From Hordeum vulgare subsp. vulgare (lineage: Eukaryota > Streptophyta > Magnoliopsida > Poales > Poaceae): DNA of 64,000 nucleotides. The DNA is taken from assembly GCF_904849725.1 (NCBI RefSeq), contig NC_058522.1, positions 457,004,844 to 457,068,843 of the forward strand, written 5' to 3'. Positions 48,115 to 59,173 of the stretch are shown one piece after another; position 1 is the first letter of the stretch, and every line of letters begins with the position of its first letter. The notes below the pieces were generated by a model. The model did no database searches, was not told where the DNA came from, and saw only the letters and a list, made by a program, of their open reading frames with translations. A program made the position numbers and the translations under genes.

Positions 48115-48218
48115 TAGAACGAAGAAGTGGGAAAACAATTCCCTAGCTCGGCGAACAGGAGAAGCAATCGTGCCCCCTGCTCAAGGTATCTAGCGATATC
48201 ATCGCCAATCCTCCGGGG

Positions 48219-49575
48219 ATGGTGCCCGGTACCAATCCTGGTGTTTACTTAGGGGATGATGTAATTTTTGAAATGATTGAGGTAATAAAAGAACAATATA
48301 AATGCGTGCACGGGAAGCCTCTCATCAAACTTGATCATCCTCCTCTAAGAATGACGATGAACAAATTGCATGAGTGGTACATGAGAACATGCAGGGAGTC
48401 TGGGAAAGACACTATGTATGTGGTAGTGAAACCAGAGCACGAATTCATTGGACTTCCCGTGATGCCTATTAAATTTGTGGAGTTATTTCAGTTATACAAT
48501 CAACTGGCCCTCGATAAACAACTCATGACTTCCTACCGTCTGTAAGTATTACTTCTATAGTTAAGTCTCTAGCTCAACTCGTTCATTGGATGTATATATA
48601 ATTATCCTCACTATATTATGAAGATTGAAGATCGTCGAATGCAAAAAGAAGGAATCTTCGACATTGGGTTCATTAGCCCAGATGTCGTAAATGAATGGAC
48701 GGTAAGAAACTCAATCAAAGAGACCAAGGAGAACTCGCTAAAGTCGTTACTTATACATTAAAACAAAAAGGAAATATTGTTTCCTTACAACTTCAAGTGA
48801 GTGTTGTTGTCTTCTTTGTATACTTGGTTTCGCTTACTCGAGGTTAAGTAATGTAATTGATGAGTTATATATGCGTGCGCAGTTTCCACTTTATTCTGCT
48901 ATCCATTAAGCTTGACAGGGCATTAGTAACTGTCTTAGACTCGAGACGTAAAGATCATGAGGGTTATGCGGACATGACTGCAATGCTCAAGAAGAAGTTC
49001 AGTCAATACCGGGACCATATCGGCATGCAACTTTCGTTAATTTCCTTATATCAAGTAATCATTTTCTTTGCCTGGCACGGTTCAGAAGAAGTTCACCAAA
49101 AAGGTTCCCGGTCTAAACAAAGAGTTGTGATTTACGCACCCCAAAGTAAGTAGTACTAGCTAGTTCCGTGCATCTCTAATTGATTCAAATTTTCATCAAT
49201 ATATCATTACCATGCTTGCTTATCAGTTTGATTGAACTATATTCTCGTAAAGTGCATGTACCAGGAAGAAGGGACTCTTTTATGTGCATACTATGTATGT
49301 GAGTTCATTCCCCACTCGACCTCTGAGCGGGGCTTCTCTGACAAACAATTTCAAGTACGTAAATAATATTCACAATTTTATTTTATATATTACCATCAAT
49401 TGTGTTGAGTTTATTCATATATATGCATGTATTGAACCCCTTCTTTAAATTAATCTGGCATATGCGGGATGAACTCCTACCATATGATCGCATACGAGCA
49501 ATTCAAGAGGAATTGGCGGGATTCTTTCTTGACCACGTCATACCTAAAGACGGAGAATACCATGTGGATTTGTGA
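48219..49575 (+). pseudogene. Ulp1-like (C48 cysteine peptidase) domain exons of the second CACTA gene
   Basis: Several exon-like pieces make up a Ulp1/SUMO-protease fold as found in CACTA second genes. The first, at 48219-48545, ends at a GTAAGT donor. The second, about 48618-48797, ends at GTGAGT and holds an in-frame stop. The third starts after a GCGCAG acceptor at 48881 and contains FHFILLSIKLD, with the candidate catalytic His, and VLDS, with the candidate Asp. The fourth, near 49260-49350, has LLCAYYVCEF, with the candidate Cys in a slightly altered LCGYYVCEF motif. The last, near 49450-49575, ends EYHVDL then TGA. Stops and short insertions make it a pseudogene. Confidence 0.78.
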
Positions 49576-49919
49576 TTGGATCTTAGGTAGATGATGTTAG
49601 AGATTATAAAAGATGTTATATTGTATATATGTAGTAGCGCCGGATAGATATACGACAACTTGTTGTTCTACCAAGCACGGAGAAAGACATGTCACTTCTC
49701 TCTATATATGTTTAGCATGACAATCTTGTGTAATTAATGGTTTCCTTCATTTTCTTATTAGCTAGCGTCGAGTTCTCTCTATATGTATAGTAGCTAGCAT
49801 CGACCAAGCACGGAGAAATAGAGGACATTTCTCTCTATTAGCTAGCTAACACAATATGAAACCCCTAAATTAACCCTCCAAAACCCCCCACCCCCCTTAA
49901 AAAAAACCCCAGCTCCTGC
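49576..49919 (+). other. CACTA 3' untranslated region
   Basis: A/T-rich with two ACCAAGCACGGAGAAA copies near 49670 and 49803 and repeated GCTAGC motifs. It ends in C-rich and A-rich tracts at 49860-49910. No gene seen. Confidence 0.6.
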
Positions 49920-49939
49920 TAGATGCTAACGCGTGGATG

Positions 49940-50149
49940 CCCTTTGGTCTTGGTTGGTGCGGCCAACCGGGACTAAAGGTCCTCCTGCCTGGGCTCCCCG
50001 CAGCCGCCACATGGAGACCCTTCTGTCCCGGTTGGTAAGCGAACCGGGACTAAAGGTTTTGGGCTTTAGTCCCAACCTTTAGTCCCGGCTCCAGAACCGG
50101 TGCTAATGTGCCTCTGGAACTGGAACAAATGGGCCATTTTCTACTAGTG
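49940..50149 (+). repeat. Right subterminal repeats and terminus of the CACTA
   Basis: AACCGGGACTAAAGG and CTTTAGTCCCGG motifs repeat in both orientations, and the sequence ends CTACTAGTG at 50141-50149, the inverse of CACTAGTAG. The adjacent bases CCC (50150-50152) may be the 3-bp target duplication; the partner is outside the window. Confidence 0.9.
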
Positions 50150-52583
50150 CCCTAAGGGTACCTCAAAGAAGGATAGAAGGAACATAGGCATACTCGTGAG
50201 AACCGAGTTAATCAATATTAGCCTTCCTCCGTATGACAAAAGCTTGCCCTTCCAGTAGCTTAGTTTTTTATCAAATCAATCCTCAATACACTTCCACTCT
50301 TTGTTTGACAACTTACGGTGGTGAGTGGCGATTCCCAGATAACTGAATGATAGGCTTCCCAATTCACATCCAAACAGTTGTTTATATAAATCTTGTTCAT
50401 CTTTGGCTCTCCCAAAATAGAACAATCAACTCTTATGAAAATTTATTTTCAATCCTGACAACTGTTCGAATAAGCAAAGAATAAGTTCCATGTTTATGGC
50501 CTTTGCAATATCAATTTCCATAAACAAGATAGTGTCATCAGTGTATTGTAGCATGGACACACCACCATCCACTAGATGTGGTACTATTCCACCTACATGG
50601 CCTTCCTCTTTTGCCCTTCCTATTAGAATTGCCAACATGTCTGCAACTACATTGAATAGGATGGGGGATAGTGGGTCTCCCTACCTAAGACCTTTGTGCG
50701 TTTGGAAGTAATGACCTATATCATTATTAAATTTAATTCTAATGCTACCTTTTTTTACAAAAGACTCAATGTGTTTCCTCCATACTTTGTCAAATCCTTT
50801 CATACATAAGGCTTGTTGTAGGAAAGGCCATTTAACCTTATCATATGCTTTCTCAAAATCCACCTTGAAGATAACCCCATCTAGTTTTTTGAGTGAATTT
50901 CATGCAGGGTTTTATGAAGGACAACCACACCCTCTAGTATGTTTCTGCCCGACATGAAAGCCGTCTGACTAGGCTGCACCATAGCATGTGCAATCTCCGT
51001 CAATCTATTCGTTCCGACCTTTGTAAATATTTTGAAGCTCACATTGAGCAAGCAAATAGGCCGGAATTGTTCAATATGCATCGCCCCATCCTTCTTTGGC
51101 AACAACGTGATTGTCCCAAAGTTTAGGTGGAAAAGCTGCAAGTGTCCATTAAAAAAATCCTAAAACATTGGAAGTAGATCACCTTTAATAATGTGTCAAC
51201 ATCTCTTATAAAACTCAGCCGGAAACCCATCCGGCCCTGGAGCCTTATTGTTCTTCATATGTGATATTGCCTCAAACACATCTTTCTCCTTTAGTGGTGC
51301 GGTTAATATCTCCTTCTCTTCTGTCCCGAGCTGAGGGATATCACCGACCATCCCCTCATCCATCGACACAAAGCTGTCATCAGCAGCCCCGAATAATTTC
51401 TTATAATATTCAGAGATATACAACTTCAGATTTTTTGTTCCCTACAATTGTCCCTTCTTCTTGCTCAAGCTGAACTATTTTTTTCTTTTTGTGTTTTCCA
51501 TTCACATTCAAATGGAAAAACTATGTGTTATCATCACCTTGTACTACATGTCACACTTTCTCTCTAAGTGCCCATTTCAACTCCTCTTCTCTAAGGAGTT
51601 GTTTGAGGTTATGTTGTACCGCCTCTCTAGAAGCCCTCTCATTCTCATCCAACAATGCGAATTCGTCTTTTATGTCTAGCACATTTATAAGATTAGGGAG
51701 CCTTTCTTTCTCCATCTTATATTTGGCACTCTCATATTTTGCCCAGCCCTGTAAGAACTGCCTTAGGTGCCTAATTTTATTTTGCCATTTATCGAGATTA
51801 AATCTCCCCCGTGTGTCCCTAGCCCATTCTCTCAAACCATGGTAACTCGAAAGAGAAAGTGTTTTTGTTTCCTGCATGAGTTTCTCCCCCGAGTCAATAA
51901 GAAGTGGGGTATGATCATAAATCGCTCTTGGCATTCCTCTCACTGTCACTAGAGGGAATTTCCGCTCCCAATCCACACTACTAAGAAGACGATCCAACTT
52001 CTCAAAAGTTGGATTGGGCAGAGCGTTCGCCCAAGTAAATTTTGTGCTCGACAACTCAATCTCTTGGGGATCTAGGCTTTCTATTATTGTATTAAACATG
52101 AATGACCATCTCCCATCAAAATTGTTGTTATTTTTTATCTCTCTTCACCTAATGATATTAAAGTCGCCCCAACTAAAATCAGTAGCCTCTCGTCCCCACA
52201 AATCCGGACAAGGTCAGCCAAAAATCCATCTTTAGCTACGGCCGGGTTGCACTGTACACTCCTGCAAGCGCCAATTGGAAGCCATCCTCCTTCGTATGCA
52301 CTCTAAAGTTGATGGTGAAGTCTCCGAACACTACATTTTATACTTCTAGCATCTCACATCCTACCCGAAGCAGGATCCCACCAAACCTTCCTCTTGGCAG
52401 TAGACAATGTCAATCAAAATCAATACCACCGGAGAGAGTACCAAGAAATTGTGATGTGAAATTATCTCTACGGGTTATCGTAAGTGCAATAAAATCAAGT
52501 TTGTGCTCAAGTGTTGCTTCTTCTAGAAATCTTATTTTAGCCAAGTTCGCAAGACCTCTGCTATTCCAAAAGATTCCTTCCAT
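50150..52583 (-). pseudogene. LINE ORF2: apurinic-type endonuclease and reverse transcriptase
   Basis: Starts at the ATG at 52581-52583 with FWNSRGLANL, the usual endonuclease opening. Endonuclease fragments follow to about 51800, including YDHTPLLID near the conserved DH position. A helical linker is at 51551-51800. Reverse transcriptase follows: NKAPGPDGFPAEFYK near 51210-51260, LLPKKDGA and FRPICLLNV near 51060-51110, MDFEKAYDKVKW at 50828-50863 and the catalytic YTDDT near 50540. The frame shifts or stops several times, notably at 52100-52330 and near 51180 and 50690. The copy is non-functional. Confidence 0.85.
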
Positions 52584-52699
52584 TTTTCAACAAAAAAAAG
52601 TTTTGCAGTCTTAAGTCTTGCGCTTCTGCGAACTGCAGATTTAGGATAAACCTTCATCTTCCAGGGTCATTTTGGCTTATCATGTTCAGTCATCCGGTC

Positions 52700-55600
52700 C
52701 ATACAACCAGTCTCAGACTATGTGCATGCATTAGGTTGCAAAGGGGGCATATACCCCTTTGAACCGATCTCATTGTCCTCTTCAGGCATCAATGATGGCG
52801 GCGAAAAATCCTCACATAGACACTCTAACGCCTCCATCCCAAGTGCACTAATATCACAGTCATTCATAGGCGTTACCGCCGCAATATTTCTAACCATCCC
52901 CAAAGCCCTCTCAGCCTCTAAGTCTAAAAGATCATTCACAGGTTTTGATACTTCCTTACCATGATTTCTCAGAAACACCCCGAGTTTGTTTGCATTTAAA
53001 ATAATATCATCATCACAGAAATGCAACATAGAACAACTCATGTTAATTGCCATACCTGTAGTGGCCTCAATGTCACGAAGCTTTGTCGCCCGCATGGCAC
53101 GACCCATCTATAGATCCTCGACCTCCGGTTGGGCCTGGAGACGGACACTAGTTCGCCTATCCTCCATGGTCGGGTCAGGGATCCCTCCGAAGGCAATAAT
53201 ATCCTCGGTGGTAGGCCTCGTCAGAATGTGGCCTCCTGCCCCCTGTCCGATAGGACTCGCCTGCGCACTACTGGAAGACGCGCAGTCTCCCAACACGTGT
53301 CCGAGAAGGTAAGCCTGCCAACCTGTGCCGCTCCGAACAGTCACGTCCATTGTTGGGCTGTGGTCACGCGCCCCACACCCAGCCGCTTGCCTCATCGTCC
53401 AAACGGTTGGGGTATGGCCACCTGCCAGCATCCCAACCGCCTTTGTAGCCCAGAGCCAGCAAGCGGTGCAGTAGTAACACTACTCACCCCTTGGTGCCTG
53501 GATGACGCGGCCATAGGCGAGACCGACCCTTGTATCTGACTCTAGTCCATGGACCGTGAAGTAGTGCCCTCGAACATCCTGAGAGAAGTCTCCTCCATCG
53601 GGGACCTCCCGATAGGCGATGACTCCGTGAGAGCCATCGATGACCCCGACTATGAGAGCGGAGGCAGCTCCTGCTCCACCGAGTGGCCCAACTCTGCCCT
53701 GACACCCCATAGTCGGCCAGGTGCCGATGCAGACCCAAAGGACCCAAACCTCAACTGATTCGTCGAGGTGGATATATGTGGCTGCTCCTTAGGACCATTC
53801 ATATTTTTTGGCTGAGGGTGCCGAACCTCTATCAGTAGCATCCCTCAGACCCAAACCCTTATCCTGGTTCCCATCTCTGTTGTGACCATCCTCGGTATGC
53901 ATATCAATATTCTCAGCCATTTCCTGAAAGTGAGCACTCTCCTCAATATCAATATCCAGGTCAAAGCTCCTGCCATCAAATGTCCATATAACAAAGTCGA
54001 GAATATGTTGAATGCTAATCACGCTAACAAGTAGACGAGCCACTCCATACGTACGCGTGAAAGGCATATCCGCCTTCTCTATTTTACTAATCAGAGATCC
54101 AAGGCTCTAGGTCACCGTAAAATCATCTAACGCCGCACGTGGTGCTCCTAGGAACCTGGCCCAAAGCTGAGATAAAGGAGTTCCCTTGGGCTCCTTCTGA
54201 GTCCAAGCATCAAACTCAAGAACACAATTGCTGTTTGGAACCTTGCTCATCCCAAACTTCAACAGCCTCGCAAGATCCTCCTTGGCAGGAAAGTCCACCC
54301 TGAAAACGTGCTCGTCTAGCTTGACTGGATCCCGCTGGAAGGTAGCTCACACTAAGTCGCACAAGCACTGAACAACTTGGTCTGTAGTCATCATTCCACG
54401 AGTCATCCTAACAACACCTGTCCAGGAACTCTCTCTAGTCGGTGTAGTGGAAGCATGGCGAGACTCAAAGAACATGAGCTCCGGGCAGCACGCTCAACAA
54501 ATTGTAACCACCGGCTTCAGCCTGAGGAGTAGCGTACACTCTCCCATATCATGCTTTGGCTTACAGTAAATTTCACATAACTCAACCGAGCACTCAGCCA
54601 CAAAATGCCCCGGTCCTCCGCACCGGAAGCAAGTCATCTTTTCTTTCTTTCGAGCTCACTTAGAAGCTCTCTCACCAGTCGCTGGATTTCTCAAACACCA
54701 CATCCCCAGCTGCAGCCTCCTTGATAGAAGACACATTCACCCCGGCAAGCACATGAAAACTGCCTCCATGGTCGTCCCCGTCAAAGAAGTAGATGCCACC
54801 TCAACAACGTGTTCCGCCGGTCTCTTCCCAACCTCCGTGACCTCCACTTGCTTCAACATAGGGTCGGTCCAAAGAGGATCCCGCCTGGGGGTGGCCTCCT
54901 TCCACACCCCCACCCCCACCCTCCCCCCGCCCATCATGAATAGGTCGGTACACCGGACAGGTGCGGACCGTGGACCCGACACTCCCTCACAAATGGACTA
55001 GGAAGTCCATTGAACCCCCAAACACTACCCTCACCACGGCCAGCACCAGTAGAGGAAGATCCTCGGTGCACCCCCTTGCCATATGCGTTATAACCATCAT
55101 TCCCCCAGTGACCATGCATGGAGTTCCGACCATCTGCCTTCGATTGGAAGTTAATATCACCACCATAGTCCCCACACACACAAGCCAACTGCCTGCCGGT
55201 CCGAGTCCCACGTCCTGAACCTCCAATGGCTGCAATCCCCGACGGGGCTGTCTGCTTGGGCAGCGGCTGAGGCTGGTTCCCGCGCCCAGCCATGGCCGAC
55301 TTCTAACCCTAGATACTTCGGACGTACGAGTAGTTCAACTCGTATTCTTGCATCGTATCGATGGAGGCAACACAGACTCAATCACGTCGCCAGCTTGGGC
55401 TTCAGGCTGGGCCAAATACACAGTCCCCATATAGCCCACCACTTGCGCGTCCAGTTCCGGCTCATCTTGGCCTAATAGAAAATTCAAACGATACGATCGG
55501 ATCTCAGTGATCGAGCTCACCGACGCTACCGACTCCGTCGCCGGTCGCCGTCTATGCTTCTTATTCCGAACAACTTTCCACGAAGAAGAGTTCATGAAAT

Positions 55601-56033
55601 CTGACAAAGTCAATTTTGGAAGCCGTACCTATGGAAGCGGACCTTACCATGGACGGATCGCCGTCGTCGTCGTCCTCTGATGCACCATCTGTCGTGCTAC
55701 CTCGATCTTGTCCGATGCCCTCACCCCAAGTCGTGCCGAATCAGACTCCGGGATAACCGCATCCACCAATCCGGCAACATCCTCCTCAGAATATCCAACC
55801 TGAAAAGTTTCACAAGTGAAGTCAGATGGGGTCGCCGAGTTTACCTCCGGCCGCGCCGCGACGGAGCCGTCAGCTATGTCTCCCTCCTCGTCGCCGGACT
55901 CTGCAAGCATCCAGAAGCGCCCTCCAGGCCTCTCGTCGGCAACATGGACTCGGGAGGCAGTGCCGGTGAACGCTGGAGTCGCCTCCCCCATCGCCCCTGT
56001 TGGAGAAGCACCGCGATGCCAGCCCAACATCAC
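52700..56033 (-). pseudogene. LINE ORF1 region with CCHC zinc knuckle
   Basis: Minus-strand fragments form the RNA-binding ORF1 region. The 5' part (56033 to about 55644) includes GRFWMLAESGDEEGD. A Gly/Arg-rich start MAGRGNQPQPLPKQ is at 55293. A CCHC knuckle CFRCGGPGHFVAEC is at about 54592-54633. A DUF4283-like segment appears to be represented by FGMSKVPNSNCVLEFDAWTQ at 54107-54298. An acidic end runs to 52718. Order, knuckle and position upstream of ORF2 support ORF1. Many frameshifts separate the pieces, so exact boundaries are uncertain. Confidence 0.7.
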
Positions 56034-56077
56034 ATAACTAAGTTGTTCATCCGTGAATCTGTGTCCCTAATGGAGAT

Positions 56078-56125
56078 GAGTATATAATTTTGTCACCCCA
56101 AAAAAAAAAGAGTACATAATTTTGT
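56078..56125 (+). repeat. 16-bp direct repeat around an A tract next to the LINE 5' end
   Basis: GAGTATATAATTTTGT (56078-56093) and GAGTACATAATTTTGT (56110-56125) flank CACCCC plus ten A. The arrangement resembles the target duplications and tail of a severely truncated retroposon, or a local slippage duplication. Confidence 0.6.
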
Positions 56126-58080
56126 GTGCACTTGAGGCGAAATGAATAAATATTTCTTTACAGCTCGTTTGAAGCATAAACAAAATCACAAGGAGAAACA
56201 AATGTTGGTATTAAAAAATCGTGGTGTTTCTCATGTTTGAAGAAAGGACACCCACCCACACAACTGGAAAAATCGTGCATGCACGGCCGGTAGATGGACG
56301 GTACATGCAGCATTGAAAGGTCAAAAACCCAGCAAGACCCATACGGGGAGTTAACTCGCCTTGATGGCTTGGCATGGGGAGTCGGGATCTTCTGCGTTCC
56401 CCGAGGAATCAGCTTTCTCCAGTGGCTCTCCTCTACTCCCTCTCTTCTCTTCTCCCTCAATCACAGCGGCATCATGAACCCATAATTGCTGCCAACCTGG
56501 GGCACAGGCGACCACCGAGCGGGATCCCGCCACGTCGACGAGTTAACGCCTGGGCGTTTCAGTCGGTCGTCGGGCTCCATCCGCCAGCAGGACGCAAATT
56601 TACACCGGCCCACGGTATTGCTGGCTGGCTATGCATGGTTTAGACTTTAACATTTGTTGTCCTTGGTATCTTTTTCTTTTCTTTCGGGGTTGTCCTTGGT
56701 ATCTTTGGTTCAGCTGCATTATGGAGTATTAGGAAAAAGCTGGCCAGTCAAAAAGATATTTGGAGCAAAATGATCATGCATGCATGAGATACCATGATGG
56801 GTAAGTCACTAAAGTTTTTTACTTTTGTTTTTGAGGGATATAAGGGAATTGCTACGGGTTGGACGGATGATGTTTAGAAAAGAGCACGACTCGCTAGCCG
56901 TTGCATGGCAAGTTCGACAGCCAACCGACCTTTGCAACAAGGCTCGTATTGCGCTTGGCGCTATGCTTGTGTTGTGCTCGGCGGTTTGCAACATGAGTTT
57001 TGTTGTGCTTCCGTAAAATTGGTTTTCTTCTTCTTTAAAATAATGCTTATGTTTAAGAAACATAATGGAAACAAATGCCACTTTTGCATGAAAGAAAAAC
57101 CATTCTCTATTGCAACTTTGGCAGTAAACTTAGTAATGTGCTTGTCCCTTGGTAATAAGAGGCTTGTTGCAATCATCCCAAAGCATTTTTTTCTTTATAA
57201 AGCATTGTCTTTGTTGCAGAATAAAATCAAACACAACTTCTACTATGGAAAACAAAATTCCCCTTCACTGAAGTCGAGGAGCCTCAGGTTGGAGCAACGT
57301 GGGGTATGTGCGTGGGGGGCGTGGGTGTGTAGATGTGGGTGTGGATTCATGTGGGAGGTTGTGCGATCCAGGAAAGGTTGGTGAGCTTTCCCTCCATGGC
57401 CATGGCGGCCATAAGAGATAGCTTGGACTTCGAGCGGGGCGACGTCTCTAGAGTAGGGATCAACCGGGGGAGAGGACGAAACGAAGGAGGGCCTCATTGT
57501 GATCTCGTAGTCATGGACACGGTGGTCGGAGACGGATGAAAGGCGACATATTTGACGATGGTGAACTAGGTGATCGTCTCACCTGGTCGGACCACAACAA
57601 ACCCCGAGTTGGGCTTCAGGTCTTTGCAACATAGCCTGTGTTGCAAAACCTATTGAGTCAACGCGTGGAAAAGAGTTGCGATGTGTATCGTCAGATCAAC
57701 CTTGGATCCGATGGCCACGAAGGCAGTCAACGCATGATCGGTTATCAGCCAGGTGAGGGAGCCTGTTTTCGGGGATATAATAAGTCACCGAAGTTCTCTG
57801 CTTGAACTCATGCTTCTTTGGAAAATGTTTGGGCAGACTAAATTAAAAAATGACTCGCACCAATATGCTATCAAGGGGAGTGCTTCCAAATACAATAGCC
57901 AGAGCTGAAAGATGATGGAGTTGCTACAGAAGTTTCATTATTTTTTATTTCTTCTACTTTGTCATCATTTTTCTACTACATGAGTAATTATTCTACATGT
58001 AAGACCAAAGAATCAATCATTGAAGGTTTATAAAGATATGCCTCTAGAACTGGTTTGATAACTATAAGTTCACTTCTCTT
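56126..58080. other. No gene recognised; low-copy-looking sequence
   Basis: About 2 kb without a recognised protein family, RNA or element boundary. It contains several open frames without conserved motifs, and a GC-rich patch at 57290-57540. Confidence 0.4.
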
Positions 58081-58083
58081 ATA

Positions 58084-58399
58084 CTCTCCCTCCGTTAGGA
58101 AATATAGTGCATATACTATTTTTTAAGAAGTCAAGTAGTATCATAATGTATGACCAAGTTCATAGAGAAACATATCAGCATTAATGATACTAGATAAATA
58201 AAACAGTTACCACTCCATCTAATTACAAAAATATGTTCTACTACAATGTATCTAATTAGAAAACTATGTCCCACGATGTATCTAATGATATTGTAGACCT
58301 AGATATTTATTCTATCAATTTATCAATTTTTAGGAAGCTTGGTTTTTAAAAAATAATAATCTATATGCATATATGCACTGTATTTTGGAATAGATAGAG
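58084..58399. mobile_element. Stowaway-like (Tc1/mariner) MITE
   Basis: About 316 bp. It begins CTCTCCCTCCGTTAGG after a TA and ends GGAATAGATAGAG, a diverged inverse of the CTCCCTCCGTTCC terminus. Inner arms also pair (AATATAGTGCATATA near 58101 against TATATGCACTGTATT near 58371). Non-coding. Confidence 0.7.
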
Positions 58400-58414
58400 T
58401 CCAATAGTAAGTAT

Positions 58415-58546
58415 AAGTTGACTTCCTCTCTCTTAATTATATTAGACTAATTGTAACCATAAGTTGACTTCTCTTTTTTAAGCTGACTTCCTCTCTCTTA
58501 ATTATATTAAGACTAATTGTCACCATAAGTTGACTTCTCTTATATT
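58415..58546 (+). repeat. Tandem duplication, about 65-bp unit, two copies
   Basis: 58415-58479 and 58480-58546 share GACTTCCTCTCTCTTAATTA, GACTAATTGT and CATAAGTTGACTTCTCTT. A further partial copy (ATAAGTTCACTTCTCTTATA) lies just left of the MITE at about 58067-58086. Confidence 0.8.
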
Positions 58547-58639
58547 AAGACCAGACCAATTTCCTAGGATTTGGTTAACTTCTAGGAGTATGAGTATGTG
58601 CTTTTCCATATGTTGGCACAACTATTCAATGGTTTGACT

Positions 58640-59040
58640 TATTAGTTATTACCAACAATAAAGCAAAAGTCGTATCAGAACTAACCAATTACAAACGTGG
58701 AAATGCTAGTCAAGAAAACCAAAACAGTGAGCGGGTAAAAGTGAAACCTAAAAACCGGAAGCATACGAGCATAGTGGCAAAACTGTAGCAGCAGCACTCT
58801 ATTTTCCTTGGGAGAAAAATCACCCCACACTCACACACACAGTACGCCTGTACCACAAGCAATGAAGTCTGTTTTCAGTGGCTATCAGTGCACAGCTCGT
58901 GTATGTCCAATGGCAGGCCCCTCAATAAATGGCAATTCAGTGGCCCATCATCCATAGCCAGTTAGCCACTGCCCATTTCCCCTCTTCAAAACCACCAGCC
59001 CTAGCTCCCCCTCTCCATCTCCTTCAGTAGCCAGTTGCCC
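58640..59040 (+). promoter_or_regulatory. Putative promoter region of MIR166
   Basis: 400 bp upstream of the precursor. It holds CCAAT boxes near 58684 and 58909, a weak TATA-like AATAAAT near 58924 and a C/T-rich leader-like stretch from about 58990 (CCCTAGCTCCCCCTCTCC). The transcription start is not determined by sequence alone. Confidence 0.4.
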
Positions 59041-59089
59041 AGTTCTTCTCTCCTCTGCCTATATCTTCTTCTAGCTTCTTGCTTCCACT

Positions 59090-59173
59090 ATGTCCATCCA
59101 TGGGGTAGTAGCTTCACCGATCTTTTGCTGCTGGGTTTGTTTGGACTGCAAGTCCAGGTTGAAGTTAGGTTAA
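59090..59173 (+). CDS. Short ORF in the MIR166 primary transcript (miPEP candidate)
   Basis: First ATG after the C/T-rich leader, 27 codons plus TAA. It starts MSIHGVVASP, has Cys/Trp residues in the middle, and its stop lies in the basal stem, two bases before the star strand. Some plant primary miRNA transcripts encode small regulatory peptides. Here only position and frame are seen; no conservation can be tested. Confidence 0.3.
   Translation: MSIHGVVASPIFCCWVCLDCKSRLKLG

Larger units (their letters stand above)
13070..50149 (+). mobile_element. CACTA (En/Spm-like, Caspar-type) DNA transposon, left end outside the window, split by four insertions
   Basis: Own segments are 13070-20601, 29253-29285, 30801-31756 and 46006-50149, together about 12.7 kb. 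Order is coiled-coil/membrane ORF, TNP2 transposase, repeats, internal promoter, split second gene with a Ulp1-like domain, subterminal repeats and the right terminus. The right end reads CACTAGTAGAAAATGG on the minus strand from 50149. The left terminus lies beyond the Gypsy element outside the window, so the 3-bp target duplication cannot be checked. The right end abuts LINE coding sequence, which shows that the CACTA inserted into the LINE. All genes carry disabling lesions. Confidence 0.9.
50150..56040 (-). mobile_element. LINE (L1-like, RIX) on the minus strand, cut at its 3' part by the CACTA
   Basis: ORF2 with endonuclease and reverse transcriptase lies at 50150-52583 and the ORF1 region at about 52700-56033. 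At 50150 the LINE reading frame is still within the reverse-transcriptase C-terminal part (LLSFFEVP on the minus strand) when the CACTA terminus intervenes. The LINE 3' end and poly(A) must therefore lie left of the CACTA, outside the window. The 5' end is near 56040-56093. Confidence 0.88.

Noticed and set aside
50150..50152. CCC as a confirmed CACTA target duplication
   Set aside because: The left CACTA terminus is outside the window, so the partner copy cannot be seen.
53129..56087. Plus-strand frames of 60-136 codons across the LINE
   Set aside because: Shadows of the minus-strand LINE ORF1 region, where the zinc knuckle and ORF order are found.
57290..57540. GC-rich frames near 57243-57539 as a host gene
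   Set aside because: Short, overlapping on both strands, with His/Pro or Gly/Trp runs from GTGGG-type low-complexity DNA; no motif.
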